Source: an uncultured Rhodospirillaceae bacterium
GTDB lineage: Bacteria; Pseudomonadota; Alphaproteobacteria; Azospirillales; Azospirillaceae
Length of the DNA: 64,000 nucleotides
Direction: 5' to 3'
Assembly: GCA_937927415.1 (NCBI GenBank)
Contig: CALBDS010000046.1
Coordinates: 18,374 to 82,373, forward strand
The stretch's first letter is position 1. Every line of letters begins with the position of its first letter. Shown one piece after another: positions 1-7,732 of this stretch. The position numbers were made by a program, and so were the translations under genes. A model generated the notes under the pieces. That model did no database searches and was not told the DNA's origin. It saw only the letters and a list, made by a program, of their open reading frames with translations.

Positions 1-149
1 AAGCCGCCCAGATAGCGGATGGTCGGTTCCCACACCGCCGCCGCGTGCTCCTCCCCGCGATAGGCCAGCACCCCGACGCGCACCGGCGGCTCCGCCGACA
101 GCGCCGCCGCGCCCGACAGGAGAGCGGCGGCAAGGGCGATTGTTCTCAT
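1..149 (-). CDS. PhnD-like periplasmic binding protein, N-terminal part (cut by window edge)
   Basis: Only the first 49 codons are inside the window. The peptide starts with a signal sequence (MRTIALAAALLSGAAALSA) followed by VRVGVLAYRGEEHAAAVW, which resembles the first strand and helix of PhnD/SsuA-type phosphonate-family binding domains. It lies downstream of, and in the same direction as, the quinoprotein ABC genes. In related loci a sensor histidine kinase sits near here, and some such kinases carry a PhnD-like periplasmic domain. I infer either a sensor kinase or a solute-binding protein; the missing C-terminus would decide. Confidence 0.55.
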   Translation of the reverse strand, partial: MRTIALAAALLSGAAALSAEPPVRVGVLAYRGEEHAAAVWEPTIRYLGG

Positions 150-241
150 CAGAAAAAGGACGGGCGGCACGGGATCACTCACGGGGGAGCTTCAGACGGC
201 CCGAGCTTACCCTGAAAAATGGATACGGGGTTATGCCGCGA

Positions 242-294
242 GCGGGCGGATCACCCGCCCGGCGACATACCGTAAGCGGGCGGATCACCCGCCC
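242..294. repeat. two copies of a 19-nt GC-rich palindromic repeat
   Basis: GCGGGCGGATCACCCGCCC occurs at 242-260 and again, identically, at 276-294. Each copy folds back on itself (GGGCGG with CCCGCC). The second copy contains the stop codon of the ABC permease (285-287). They may act as a terminator or mRNA-stabilising hairpins at the 3' end of the leftward operon. No T-run follows. Confidence 0.6.
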
Positions 295-1091
295 GCCGAT
301 GGCCCCTTGCTGCCCATGCCGCGGGCGGGGGAATAGCCGCGGATCGCCAGGGCCAGGAACAGCAGCAGCGCGCCCGCCACCACCGCCAGCCCCTCCCCGT
401 TCACCTGTCCGTAAAGGGCGAAGCGCACCAGCTCCACCCCATGGGTGAAGGGGTTGACCCGGCACAGCCAGAACAGCAGTTCCCCCGCCTCCTCCATGCG
501 ATAAAGGGGGTAGAGGGCCGAGGACAGGAAGAACAGCGGGAAAACCACGAAATTCATCACCCCGGCGAAATTCTCCAACTGCCGGATGGTGGATGCCAGC
601 GTCATGCCCAAGGCCCCCAGCATCATGCCGTTCAGCAGCAGCGCCGGCAGCACCGTCAGCGGTGACCACCCCGGCAACGGCACCCCGTACAGCGTCACGA
701 TGGCCAGGAAGCCATAGACCTGGAACACCGACACCACCACCCCGGCCAGCAGGCGGGCGAACAGCAGAAAACCGCGCGGCAGCGGGCTGGTCAGCAGCAC
801 CCGCATGCTGCCCATCTCGCGGTCGTAGACCATGGACAGCGACCCCTGCATGCCGTTGAAAAGCTGGATCATGCCGATCAGCCCCGGCACGATGTAGACC
901 TCGTACGGGATATAGGTCTCATAGGGCGGGATGATCGCCACGCCGAGAGCGGCGCGGAAACCGGCGGCGAACACGAACAGCCACACCAGCGGCCGCACCA
1001 GGGCGCCGAAGAAACGTTCGCGCTGGTGCAGGAAGCGCAGCACCTCGCGCACCACGATCCCGCGCAGGGCAATCAGGTACGGCCCCATCAT
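285..1091 (-). CDS. pedC: ABC-2 type permease of the quinoprotein alcohol dehydrogenase system
   Basis: This is a 268-residue inner-membrane protein of the ABC-2 exporter permease family. It has about six hydrophobic segments and a soluble part with FLHQRERFFGALVRPLVW near the N-terminus. The ATG at 1089-1091 overlaps the TGA of the ATPase gene by 4 nt, so the two are translationally coupled; this overlap sets the start. A longer upstream extension in this frame is Arg/Gly-rich and not protein-like. It matches the permease that accompanies PQQ alcohol dehydrogenases in Pseudomonas ped loci. The exported substrate of this family is not known to me. Confidence 0.85.
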   Translation of the reverse strand: MMGPYLIALRGIVVREVLRFLHQRERFFGALVRPLVWLFVFAAGFRAALGVAIIPPYETYIPYEVYIVPGLIGMIQLFNGMQGSLSMVYDREMGSMRVLLTSPLPRGFLLFARLLAGVVVSVFQVYGFLAIVTLYGVPLPGWSPLTVLPALLLNGMMLGALGMTLASTIRQLENFAGVMNFVVFPLFFLSSALYPLYRMEEAGELLFWLCRVNPFTHGVELVRFALYGQVNGEGLAVVAGALLLFLALAIRGYSPARGMGSKGPSAGG

Positions 1092-1858
1092 CGCCCCTCT
1101 TCGGTCAGCCGGTCGAAGGCTTCGGCCAGTCCGGCGGTGCCGGTGGCGGCCACCACCGCGGCCACCCCGCCCGCCGCCCGCACCCGGCCCCGGTGCAGCA
1201 CCACCACCCGGTCGCCCTCTTCGATCTCGTCGATCAGATGGGTGGCCCACAGCACCGCCAGACCGTCGCGGCGGCACAGGTCGCGCACATGGGCGATCAG
1301 CCCCAGCCGCGACCGGCGGTCCAGCCCCACGGTGGGTTCGTCCAGCAGCAGCAGCGGCGGGCGGTGCAGCAGGGCGCGGGCGATTTCCACCCGCCGCCGG
1401 TGCCCGCCGTTCAGCCGCCGCACCACCTCTTTCCGGCGGTCGGACAGGTCCAGCCGCTCCAGTTCGGCGTCGATGCGCCGGGCCGCCTCCCCGCCGCCCA
1501 AGCCGTGCAGGGCGGCGAAGTAGCGCAAATTCTGCTCCACCGTCAGGTCGAGGTCGAGGGTGGGCTGTTGGAACACCACCCCCATGGCGGCCAGTGCCGC
1601 ACCGGGCTGCCGGGCCAGATCGTGGCCCTGCACCGTCACCGTGCCGGCCTGCGGCACCAGAAGGCCGGTGGCAAGGGCAAACAGGGTGGATTTGCCGGCA
1701 CCGTTCGGCCCCAGCAGGGCGGTGAAGCCGCCGGACGGCACGGCAAAGCCGACACCATCCAGCGCCACCCGCCCGCCATAGGCGTAGCGCAGCCCAGCGA
1801 CGGCAAAGGCCGCGCCATCGCCCGCCACACCCTCAGGCGCTGTCACCTCAGGGGGCAA
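1088..1858 (-). CDS. ABC transporter ATP-binding protein, PQQ-dependent alcohol dehydrogenase system
   Basis: This 256-residue ABC ATPase has Walker A GPNGAGKST at residues 50-58, an unusual signature LNGGH at 149-153 (LSGGQ in most ABC proteins) and Walker B LLLLDEP near 169-174. It should power the neighbouring permease. The start is TTG at 1856-1858, overlapping the end of the beta-propeller gene by 11 nt; I see no better upstream start. The family is specific to quinoprotein dehydrogenase gene clusters. Position between propeller and permease genes, with overlaps on both sides, indicates one transcript. Confidence 0.88.
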   Translation of the reverse strand: MPPEVTAPEGVAGDGAAFAVAGLRYAYGGRVALDGVGFAVPSGGFTALLGPNGAGKSTLFALATGLLVPQAGTVTVQGHDLARQPGAALAAMGVVFQQPTLDLDLTVEQNLRYFAALHGLGGGEAARRIDAELERLDLSDRRKEVVRRLNGGHRRRVEIARALLHRPPLLLLDEPTVGLDRRSRLGLIAHVRDLCRRDGLAVLWATHLIDEIEEGDRVVVLHRGRVRAAGGVAAVVAATGTAGLAEAFDRLTEEGR

Positions 1859-2819
1859 TCGCCACCCCCCAGGGGTAACGGCCGACCTTGATGCTCTTGG
1901 TCACCGTCAGGGAAGCCACATCGATCACCGACACGTCGCCGCTCACCCCGTTGGTGGACACCACGGTCTTCTGGTCGGGGGTGAAGTCCAACTGCCACAC
2001 CCGCCGCCCGACCAGCAGGTATTTCACCACCTCGAAGGTCTTGGCGTCCACCACCGCCACATGGTTGGCGGGGCCAAGCGCGATGAAACCATAGCGCCCA
2101 TCGTCGGTCAGGCGGATGCCCACCGGCTGGATGCGGTCCTTGGGCACGCCCTTGATGGCGAAGGACACGGTTTTCGTCACCTTGCGGGTGGCGGTGTCGA
2201 TGATGGACAGCGTGCCGCCCACCTCCGCCGTGGTCCAAAGCTGGCCGCCGTCCTTGGTGAACTGGGCGTAGCGCGGGCGGGCACCCACCAGGGTGTTGTC
2301 AACCACCGCCCGCTTTTCCACGTCGATCCAATGGACCATATTGGTGGTTTCCGAGGTGTTGACCGCCCATTTCCCGTCCGGGCTGACGGCCATCCCCTCC
2401 GGCTCCACGCCCACATCCACCTGGAACAGCACCTTGCGGTCCTGGGTATCGACCACGGTGACGACGTTGCTGTCCTCGTTCGCAATGAAAAGCTGGCGGC
2501 CGTCGGGGTGCAGGGCAAACAGTTCCGGGTCCTCGCCCGAGGGCAGGTTGCTCACCACCTTGCGGGTGGCCAGATCCAGAACCTGCACCGTGTCGTCGTC
2601 GCTGGCGCAGATGTAGAGCTTGGTGCCGTCGCGGCTGAGCACGATGCCGCGGGGGCGCTGGCCCACCTTGATGGTGCCGGTGACGGCCAGCGTCTTCATG
2701 TCGATGACCGAGACGGTGTTGTCCTTTTCGTTCGACACATAGGCCGTCTGGGCGGCGGCGGGCAGAGCCGCCAGCAGGGCGGCGGTGGATGCGGCCAGGA
2801 AAAGGGCGCGCAGGCGCAT
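1848..2819 (-). CDS. YVTN-family beta-propeller protein associated with PQQ-dependent catabolism
   Basis: This 323-residue exported protein begins with a clear signal peptide (MRLRALFLAASTAALLAAL, cleavage after AQ). It then has about seven propeller repeats of the type YVSNEKDNTVSVIDMKT and LFIANEDSNVVTVVDTQ. It matches the periplasmic propeller protein that travels with the ABC system of quinoprotein alcohol dehydrogenases. Its role is unproven; binding or scaffolding in the periplasm is likely. The start at 2819 is chosen for the signal peptide. The gene lies 14 nt downstream of the binding-protein gene and overlaps the ATPase gene. Confidence 0.88.
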   Translation of the reverse strand: MRLRALFLAASTAALLAALPAAAQTAYVSNEKDNTVSVIDMKTLAVTGTIKVGQRPRGIVLSRDGTKLYICASDDDTVQVLDLATRKVVSNLPSGEDPELFALHPDGRQLFIANEDSNVVTVVDTQDRKVLFQVDVGVEPEGMAVSPDGKWAVNTSETTNMVHWIDVEKRAVVDNTLVGARPRYAQFTKDGGQLWTTAEVGGTLSIIDTATRKVTKTVSFAIKGVPKDRIQPVGIRLTDDGRYGFIALGPANHVAVVDAKTFEVVKYLLVGRRVWQLDFTPDQKTVVSTNGVSGDVSVIDVASLTVTKSIKVGRYPWGVAIAP

Positions 2820-2833
2820 GATGGCGTGTCCTT

Positions 2834-4063
2834 CTAGCGGGAGGTTTTCTTGCGGGCTTTGCAGCCGGTTTCCGGCTCGTCGAAACCCAGCGTGTCCAGT
2901 TCGGTGCGGGGATGGAGAAAGCCGTCCAGCGGTGCGGTGGTGACCAGCGAGCGGTCGGCGGCCAGCAGGATCGGCTGGCGCATCTGCCCGTCCCACGGGC
3001 GGAAGCTGGCCGGGCGCCCCTGGAACACCGGCAGGGTCAGGTCCGGCCCCTCGATATAGGTGACCAGCGTGGCCGGATCGGTGGATTGGGTGCGGGTCGC
3101 CGCCTCCCCCACCGCGCGGACGGCGGCCCAGACGGCGTAATCGCGGGGCAGCATCGGCCGCTTGAACCGGGCGCGGAAGCGGTTTTGCAACTGCGCCGCC
3201 CCCCATTGCTCGTGGGTGCGGTGCCAGACGGTGGGCACCAGCCCCTGGGTGCCGGCCACCAGCCGCGGTTCGGCGGTGCGGTACATCAGGTAATCGCCGA
3301 AATCGCCGATCTCGTCGGCGACGATCAGGACATCGTAGGAACCGGCGCGGGTGAACACCGGCACTTCGGCCTGAGCGGTGCGGCGGGCGTCGAAATCGCC
3401 GCTCCAGTCCTTTTCCGCCGCGATGGTGGCGCCGAATTTCTTCGCCGCGCGGCGGACGGCGGCGGCGTACAGCTTATCCTCGGGCCGCGTCCCCACCACC
3501 AGGAACCATTTGGTCCACCGTTTGAAGACCAGATACTGGGCCAGCGCGTCGGCCAGCATGGCGCGGCTGGGGGCGGTGTGCAGCAGGTTGGGCGCGCACT
3601 GTTCGGCCCGCAGGGAATCGTCGGTGGCCCCGGCGTTGAACAGCAGCACGTTTTTCGCTTCCGGCAGCCGGGCCAGGGCCGCCACCGCCGGCGCCGGCAG
3701 GTCGAGCACCACCAGCCGGTGCCCCTGGGCGATGAGATCCTTCAGCGCCGCCGCCGGGTCGCCCCCCTCCTCCACCGTCACGGTGTCGAGGGTGAAGGCC
3801 TGTTTGAGGAACCGCCCGGTGGTGGCGTTGTCGGCGATGGCCAGTTCGGCCCCGGCCCGCCCCTCGTCCTCCGCCGGGGCGTCGAGGTTGGACAGGGCCG
3901 GCGGATGCTCCATCGTTTGGGAGAGATAGGCGATGCGCACCGTTGCCGCCGCCGGAGCCTCCTGCGCCGCGGCGGGAACGGCGGCCGGCAGGGGGGACAG
4001 CAGCGCCAGCGCCGTGCCCAACAGGGCGGCTCGCAACAGGGGGAAAGCGGGCTTTGCCGGCAA
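2834..4063 (-). CDS. ABC-type substrate-binding protein, PQQ-dependent alcohol dehydrogenase system
   Basis: This 409-residue periplasmic protein has a signal peptide ending at about AAAQEAP, followed by a two-lobed type I periplasmic-binding fold (VRIAYLSQTMEHPPALSN, LVVLDLPAPAVAALA, WFLVVGTRPEDKLYAAAVRR). The start is TTG at 4061-4063: a strong Shine-Dalgarno GGAGGAA lies about 6 nt upstream on the minus strand and no ATG competes. It heads the leftward operon and is divergent from pedF. Family members accompany quinoprotein alcohol dehydrogenases; their ligand is not established. Confidence 0.87.
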   Translation of the reverse strand: MPAKPAFPLLRAALLGTALALLSPLPAAVPAAAQEAPAAATVRIAYLSQTMEHPPALSNLDAPAEDEGRAGAELAIADNATTGRFLKQAFTLDTVTVEEGGDPAAALKDLIAQGHRLVVLDLPAPAVAALARLPEAKNVLLFNAGATDDSLRAEQCAPNLLHTAPSRAMLADALAQYLVFKRWTKWFLVVGTRPEDKLYAAAVRRAAKKFGATIAAEKDWSGDFDARRTAQAEVPVFTRAGSYDVLIVADEIGDFGDYLMYRTAEPRLVAGTQGLVPTVWHRTHEQWGAAQLQNRFRARFKRPMLPRDYAVWAAVRAVGEAATRTQSTDPATLVTYIEGPDLTLPVFQGRPASFRPWDGQMRQPILLAADRSLVTTAPLDGFLHPRTELDTLGFDEPETGCKARKKTSR

Positions 4064-4328
4064 CGGCGTTCCTCCGGGATTTCGCGTGGGTGCATCGGGG
4101 GGATCGCCAGCTTAACCAATGGTGGCGGTCCGGCCTATGCGACTTTGGAACAATAGATCATGGCGGACCGGCCGATGGGACCGATTCATCCATCCTTGTA
4201 CCAAAGTCCAATTATTCCAGCCGGTAACCCGTGGTTATGCTCGACGCCAACAACGGCCCACACGGGTGGGAAGCAACAGGCCGCCGGAGGTCATCCGGTC
4301 CGGCTTTCGTGAGACGAGGAAACATCCC
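4064..4328. promoter_or_regulatory. divergent promoter region between the ABC operon and pedF
   Basis: These 265 nt separate two divergent operons of the same pathway and must hold both promoters. GACTTTGG at 4141-4148 and CCAAAGTC at 4201-4208 form an inverted repeat 52 nt apart, a possible pair of regulator sites. The heptamer ACAATAG at 4150-4156 recurs at 7534-7540 upstream of the dehydrogenase gene. A LuxR-type response regulator at 9631 is the obvious candidate binder. No convincing sigma-70 or sigma-54 box was found, so the assignment is positional. Confidence 0.45.
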
Positions 4329-4769
4329 ATGACGCTGCGTCTGAGCACCCTTGCCCTTGCCGCCCTGGCCCTGACCGCCGCCGGGACGCTGGCCTTCACC
4401 CCCACCGGCGCCCGCGCCCACGGCGACGTGGTGCCCCAGGCGGTGGACACCACGGGCCTGGACAAGCTGGGCGACACATGGCGCGACAGCAACCCCTACC
4501 GCGGCAACCCGCGGGCCATCGAAATCGGCGCCTCGGCCTTCAACCAGAATTGCGCCCGCTGCCACGGTCTGGGTGCGGTGTCGGGTGGCATCGCGCCCGA
4601 TCTGCGCTATCTGGAAAAGGGTGACATGGGTGACGAATGGTTCAAGGAGCGCGTGACCAACGGCTCCATCCGCAACGGGGTGACCTATATGCCCAAGTTC
4701 GGCGAGGCGCTGGGACAGGAAGCCCTGTGGGCCATCCGCTCCTGGCTGGAAACCGTGGCGGAACAGTAA
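4329..4769 (+). CDS. pedF: cytochrome c-550 PedF, electron acceptor for quinoprotein dehydrogenase
   Basis: This 146-residue periplasmic monoheme cytochrome c has a signal peptide (residues 1-33, ending ARAHG) and the heme site CARCH at residues 75-79. A probable axial Met lies in YMPKFG (Met121). It matches the PedF family, the soluble electron acceptor of PQQ alcohol dehydrogenases. The ATG at 4329 is set by the signal peptide. The stop codon overlaps the next gene's ATG (TAATG), so the two are coupled. It is the first gene of the rightward operon that leads to the dehydrogenase. Confidence 0.9.
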   Translation: MTLRLSTLALAALALTAAGTLAFTPTGARAHGDVVPQAVDTTGLDKLGDTWRDSNPYRGNPRAIEIGASAFNQNCARCHGLGAVSGGIAPDLRYLEKGDMGDEWFKERVTNGSIRNGVTYMPKFGEALGQEALWAIRSWLETVAEQ

Positions 4770-5650
4770 TGGCAGGGGCATCCATGCCGCGGCTCACCCG
4801 CCGCTCCCTTCTTCTGGCCGGACTGGCCGCCGCCGGTACCGCGGCGGCCTTTCGCCCCGCAGCCGCCCGTCCGCTGGACGACGTGGCGGCGCGGGGCCGT
4901 CTGCGCATCGCGGTATACCGGGATTTCCCACCCTTCTCGTACCGCGAGAACGGCAAGATGACCGGCATCGACGTGGAGCTGGGCCGCATCCTGGCCGAAC
5001 GGTTGGGGGTTGCCGCCGACATCATGGAGCATCCGCCGGGGGAAACCGTCTCCGACGATCTGCGACTGGCGGTGTGGAAGGGCTACGTCACCGGCGGCGA
5101 GCCGGCGGACGTGATGATGCACATCCCCTATGACAAGGAATTCGCCCTGCGCAACGGCGAGGCGGTGCTGTTCGCCCCCTACCAGCGGGAGGTCTATGCC
5201 CTGACCCGCAACCCCGCCCGCCTTCCCAACGGCATGATCGCCACCTTGCCGGAGGGGGAGAAGATCGGGGTGGAGCTGGACACCGTGCCCGATTTCTTCC
5301 TGCTGGGCGCCTTCGGCGGACGGCTGCGCAGCAGCATCGCCCATTTCCCCTCCGTCACCAAGGCGATTGAGGCCATGCGCACCGGTGACGTCGCCGCGGT
5401 GCTGGCCCCCTTGAGCGAGATCGAAGGGGCGCTGGGACCGCAGAAGGCCGATTACCCCACGGCCACGATGACCCTGCCGGGCATGCCGCAATCGGGCTGG
5501 GACATCGGCATGGCGGTGAAGGAGAATTCCCGCGATCTCGCCTATGCCTTGGGTGACGTGATTACGGCGATGGACGCCGACGGCTCGCTGGACGCGCTGT
5601 TCGCCCGCTACGGCGTCAGCCGCCACCAGCCGGCGGCGAACACCGAATAA
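4769..5650 (+). CDS. MoxJ-like quinoprotein dehydrogenase-associated periplasmic binding protein
   Basis: This 293-residue protein has the family 3 solute-binding fold (GRLRIAVYRDFPPFSYREN, GIDVELGRILAERLGV). The N-terminus has a twin-arginine-like signal (LTRRSLLLAGLAAAG). It belongs to the MoxJ-related group found beside PQQ dehydrogenases; such proteins are thought to help activate or assemble the enzyme rather than import amino acids. The ATG overlaps the pedF stop by one base. It corresponds in position to PedG of Pseudomonas ped clusters. Tat export is a guess; Sec is possible. Confidence 0.85.
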   Translation: MAGASMPRLTRRSLLLAGLAAAGTAAAFRPAAARPLDDVAARGRLRIAVYRDFPPFSYRENGKMTGIDVELGRILAERLGVAADIMEHPPGETVSDDLRLAVWKGYVTGGEPADVMMHIPYDKEFALRNGEAVLFAPYQREVYALTRNPARLPNGMIATLPEGEKIGVELDTVPDFFLLGAFGGRLRSSIAHFPSVTKAIEAMRTGDVAAVLAPLSEIEGALGPQKADYPTATMTLPGMPQSGWDIGMAVKENSRDLAYALGDVITAMDADGSLDALFARYGVSRHQPAANTE

Positions 5651-5719
5651 CAACGCGCTCCCTCCACCCGCCGGTTCGGGCCGGAAGGAAGAGCGCGGCA
5701 CATAGGGAGCAACGCACCG

Positions 5720-6532
5720 ATGAGAGCAGCCGTATTGGCTTGCGGCCTGTGGCTGGCGGTCACGCCGGCCCTGGCCGCATCGTCCATTCCCGAAGACCCC
5801 CTCGGCTCCGTCATGTGGGAGACGCTGTATCCGGAGGTGTTCGGCACCGCCCCCGTGGTGGCCGACGACCGGGTGAAGGTTCTGGCCCCGGCGGATGTGG
5901 AAAACGCCCGCGCCATGCCGGTCGCCGTGGACGCCACCGCCCTGGACGGGGTGCAGGAGATCGTCATCGTCGCCGATCTCAACCCCTTCCCCGTGGTGCT
6001 GCGGTACGAACCGCTGAAGGCGCGGCCCTTCATCGCCACCCGCATCAAGATCCAGCAGGCCACCGCCGTGCGCGCCGCCGCCCGCACCCGTGACGGGGTG
6101 TGGCACATGAACGGCCGGCTGGTGGACGCCGCCGGGGGCGGGTGCGCCGCCCCGCCGGCGTCCTATGCCGCGTCGGACTGGGCCGATCATCTGGGCGAGG
6201 TGCAGGCCCGCGTGTGGCCCGCCGACGCCGCCGGCACCGCACGGGTGAAGCTGCGCATCCGCCACCCGCAGGACACCGGGCTGATGGCCGGGGTGCCCGC
6301 CTTCTTCATCGACGCGCTGACCCTGACGGCCGCCGACGGCACGCCGGTTGCCCGCCTGTCGCCGCTGGAGCCGGTGAGCGAAGATCCGGTGTTCACCCTG
6401 GCCCTCGACGCGCCGGTGCCGGGGTCGGTGCTGACACTGAAGGGCCGCGACAACAACGGCGGCGACATCGCCGCCTCCATTCCGGTTCCGGTCAAGACGG
6501 CGGCAACCGGCACGGTGGGGGTGACGCCATGA
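5720..6532 (+). CDS. quinoprotein dehydrogenase-associated SoxYZ-like carrier protein
   Basis: This 270-residue exported protein is a single-chain fusion resembling SoxY (residues ~25-150) joined to SoxZ (~165-265). The signal peptide ends at ALAAS. The only cysteine in the mature chain is Cys142 in GGGCAAP, the place where SoxY carries its substrate-binding Cys, although here it lies mid-chain at the SoxY/SoxZ join. The family occurs beside quinoprotein dehydrogenases; a sulfur or thiol relay role is proposed from homology only. The stop overlaps the ATG of the metallohydrolase gene (ATGA). Confidence 0.85.
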   Translation: MRAAVLACGLWLAVTPALAASSIPEDPLGSVMWETLYPEVFGTAPVVADDRVKVLAPADVENARAMPVAVDATALDGVQEIVIVADLNPFPVVLRYEPLKARPFIATRIKIQQATAVRAAARTRDGVWHMNGRLVDAAGGGCAAPPASYAASDWADHLGEVQARVWPADAAGTARVKLRIRHPQDTGLMAGVPAFFIDALTLTAADGTPVARLSPLEPVSEDPVFTLALDAPVPGSVLTLKGRDNNGGDIAASIPVPVKTAATGTVGVTP

Positions 6533-7464
6533 TCCGCACGCTCCTGGCATCCCTCCTGCTGCTGCTGGCCGCGGCCACCAGCCATGCGGCCCCGCTGTCC
6601 TATGACCTGAAACCGACCCAGATCGCGCCCGACACCTATGTCTTCGTGGGTTCGACCGAGCATTTCACCCGCGCCAACGGCGGCAACATCCTCAACCCCG
6701 GCTTCATCGTCACCGACGACGGTGTGGTGGTGATCCAGACCGGCCCGTCGCGCCGGTTCGGGGAGGAGATGCGCGCCGCCATCCGCACGGTGACGCCCAA
6801 GCCGATCCGCATCGTCTACATCAGCAACCTGCACCCCGACTATTTCCTGGGCAATCAGGCGTTCAAGGACGTGCCCATCGCCGCATTGCCCGGCACCATC
6901 GCCGGGATCGAGCGCGAAGGGGCCGCCATCACCGAAAACATGTACCGTCTGGTCGGCGATTGGATGCGCGGCACCGATCCGGTGGCCCCGACCCAGGCCG
7001 TCCACGGATCGACCGTGGTCTACGGCAGCCACCGCCTGCGCCTGATCCCGCTGGAAGGGCACACCCACGCCGACCTCGCCCTCTACGACGAAACGACGAA
7101 GGTGCTGTTTGCCGGCGGCGTGGTGTTTTCCGACCGCACCCCCACCACCCCCCACGCCGACGTCGCCAAATGGCTGAAGGCGCTCGATACGCTGGAGGCG
7201 CTGGACGTGTCGGTGCTGGTGCCCAACCACGGGCGCATCCGCCCCGACAAGGGCGCCATCGCCCAGACCCGCGATTGGCTGACGTGGCTGGACGGCACGC
7301 TGCGCACCGCCGCCGCCCAAGGGGCCGACATGGCCGAAATGCTGGAGGCCCCCATCCCCGACCGCTTCGCATCGCTCAGCATGCTGCGCCCGGAATACCA
7401 GCGGTCGGTCGCCCACCTGTGGCCGGCGATCGAACAGGAAACCCTGCCCCGCGCGGCACCCTAA
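6529..7464 (+). CDS. quinoprotein relay system metallo-beta-lactamase-fold hydrolase (SoxH-like)
   Basis: This 311-residue protein has a signal peptide (ending SHAAP) and a metallo-beta-lactamase fold related to SoxH. The metal motif is incomplete: where HxHxDH is usual, the protein has Asn100-Leu-His102-Pro-Asp104-Tyr105. His180 in GHTHAD and His234 in PNHG are kept, but the bridging Asp is replaced by Gly197 (AGGVVF). It is coupled to the SoxYZ-like gene by a 4-nt overlap and probably acts on that carrier. Whether it still binds two zinc ions is doubtful. Confidence 0.85.
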   Translation: MIRTLLASLLLLLAAATSHAAPLSYDLKPTQIAPDTYVFVGSTEHFTRANGGNILNPGFIVTDDGVVVIQTGPSRRFGEEMRAAIRTVTPKPIRIVYISNLHPDYFLGNQAFKDVPIAALPGTIAGIEREGAAITENMYRLVGDWMRGTDPVAPTQAVHGSTVVYGSHRLRLIPLEGHTHADLALYDETTKVLFAGGVVFSDRTPTTPHADVAKWLKALDTLEALDVSVLVPNHGRIRPDKGAIAQTRDWLTWLDGTLRTAAAQGADMAEMLEAPIPDRFASLSMLRPEYQRSVAHLWPAIEQETLPRAAP

Positions 7465-7732
7465 GGGCCGGAGGGCTTGAGAGCTTGGGCGGAAGGGTAT
7501 GAGACGGCCCCTTCCCGCCCATTGGACCATCGCACAATAGCCGTCCCGCCGGGCTTCTCTAAACTGCCCCGATCCACACCAGCACCCGGCACTGCGAAAG
7601 GTCGGCCGACGCAGTGCCCGACAACCCCGTGCAAGCCCACCCCGCAACCCCCACCCGCCACACACGGGGCGGGGGCCGCAGGGTGCAACGCCGCACACCG
7701 CCGACACATGACTTTGAGGGAGGTCATCGCAC
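7465..7732 (+). promoter_or_regulatory. upstream region of the PQQ dehydrogenase gene
   Basis: These 268 nt separate the relay operon from the dehydrogenase gene, enough for a separate, probably strong promoter. A good ribosome-binding site (GGGAGG at about 7718-7723) precedes the first of two adjacent ATG codons. ACAATAG at 7534-7540 is shared with the pedF upstream region. I could not identify a convincing -35/-10 pair. Confidence 0.35.
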
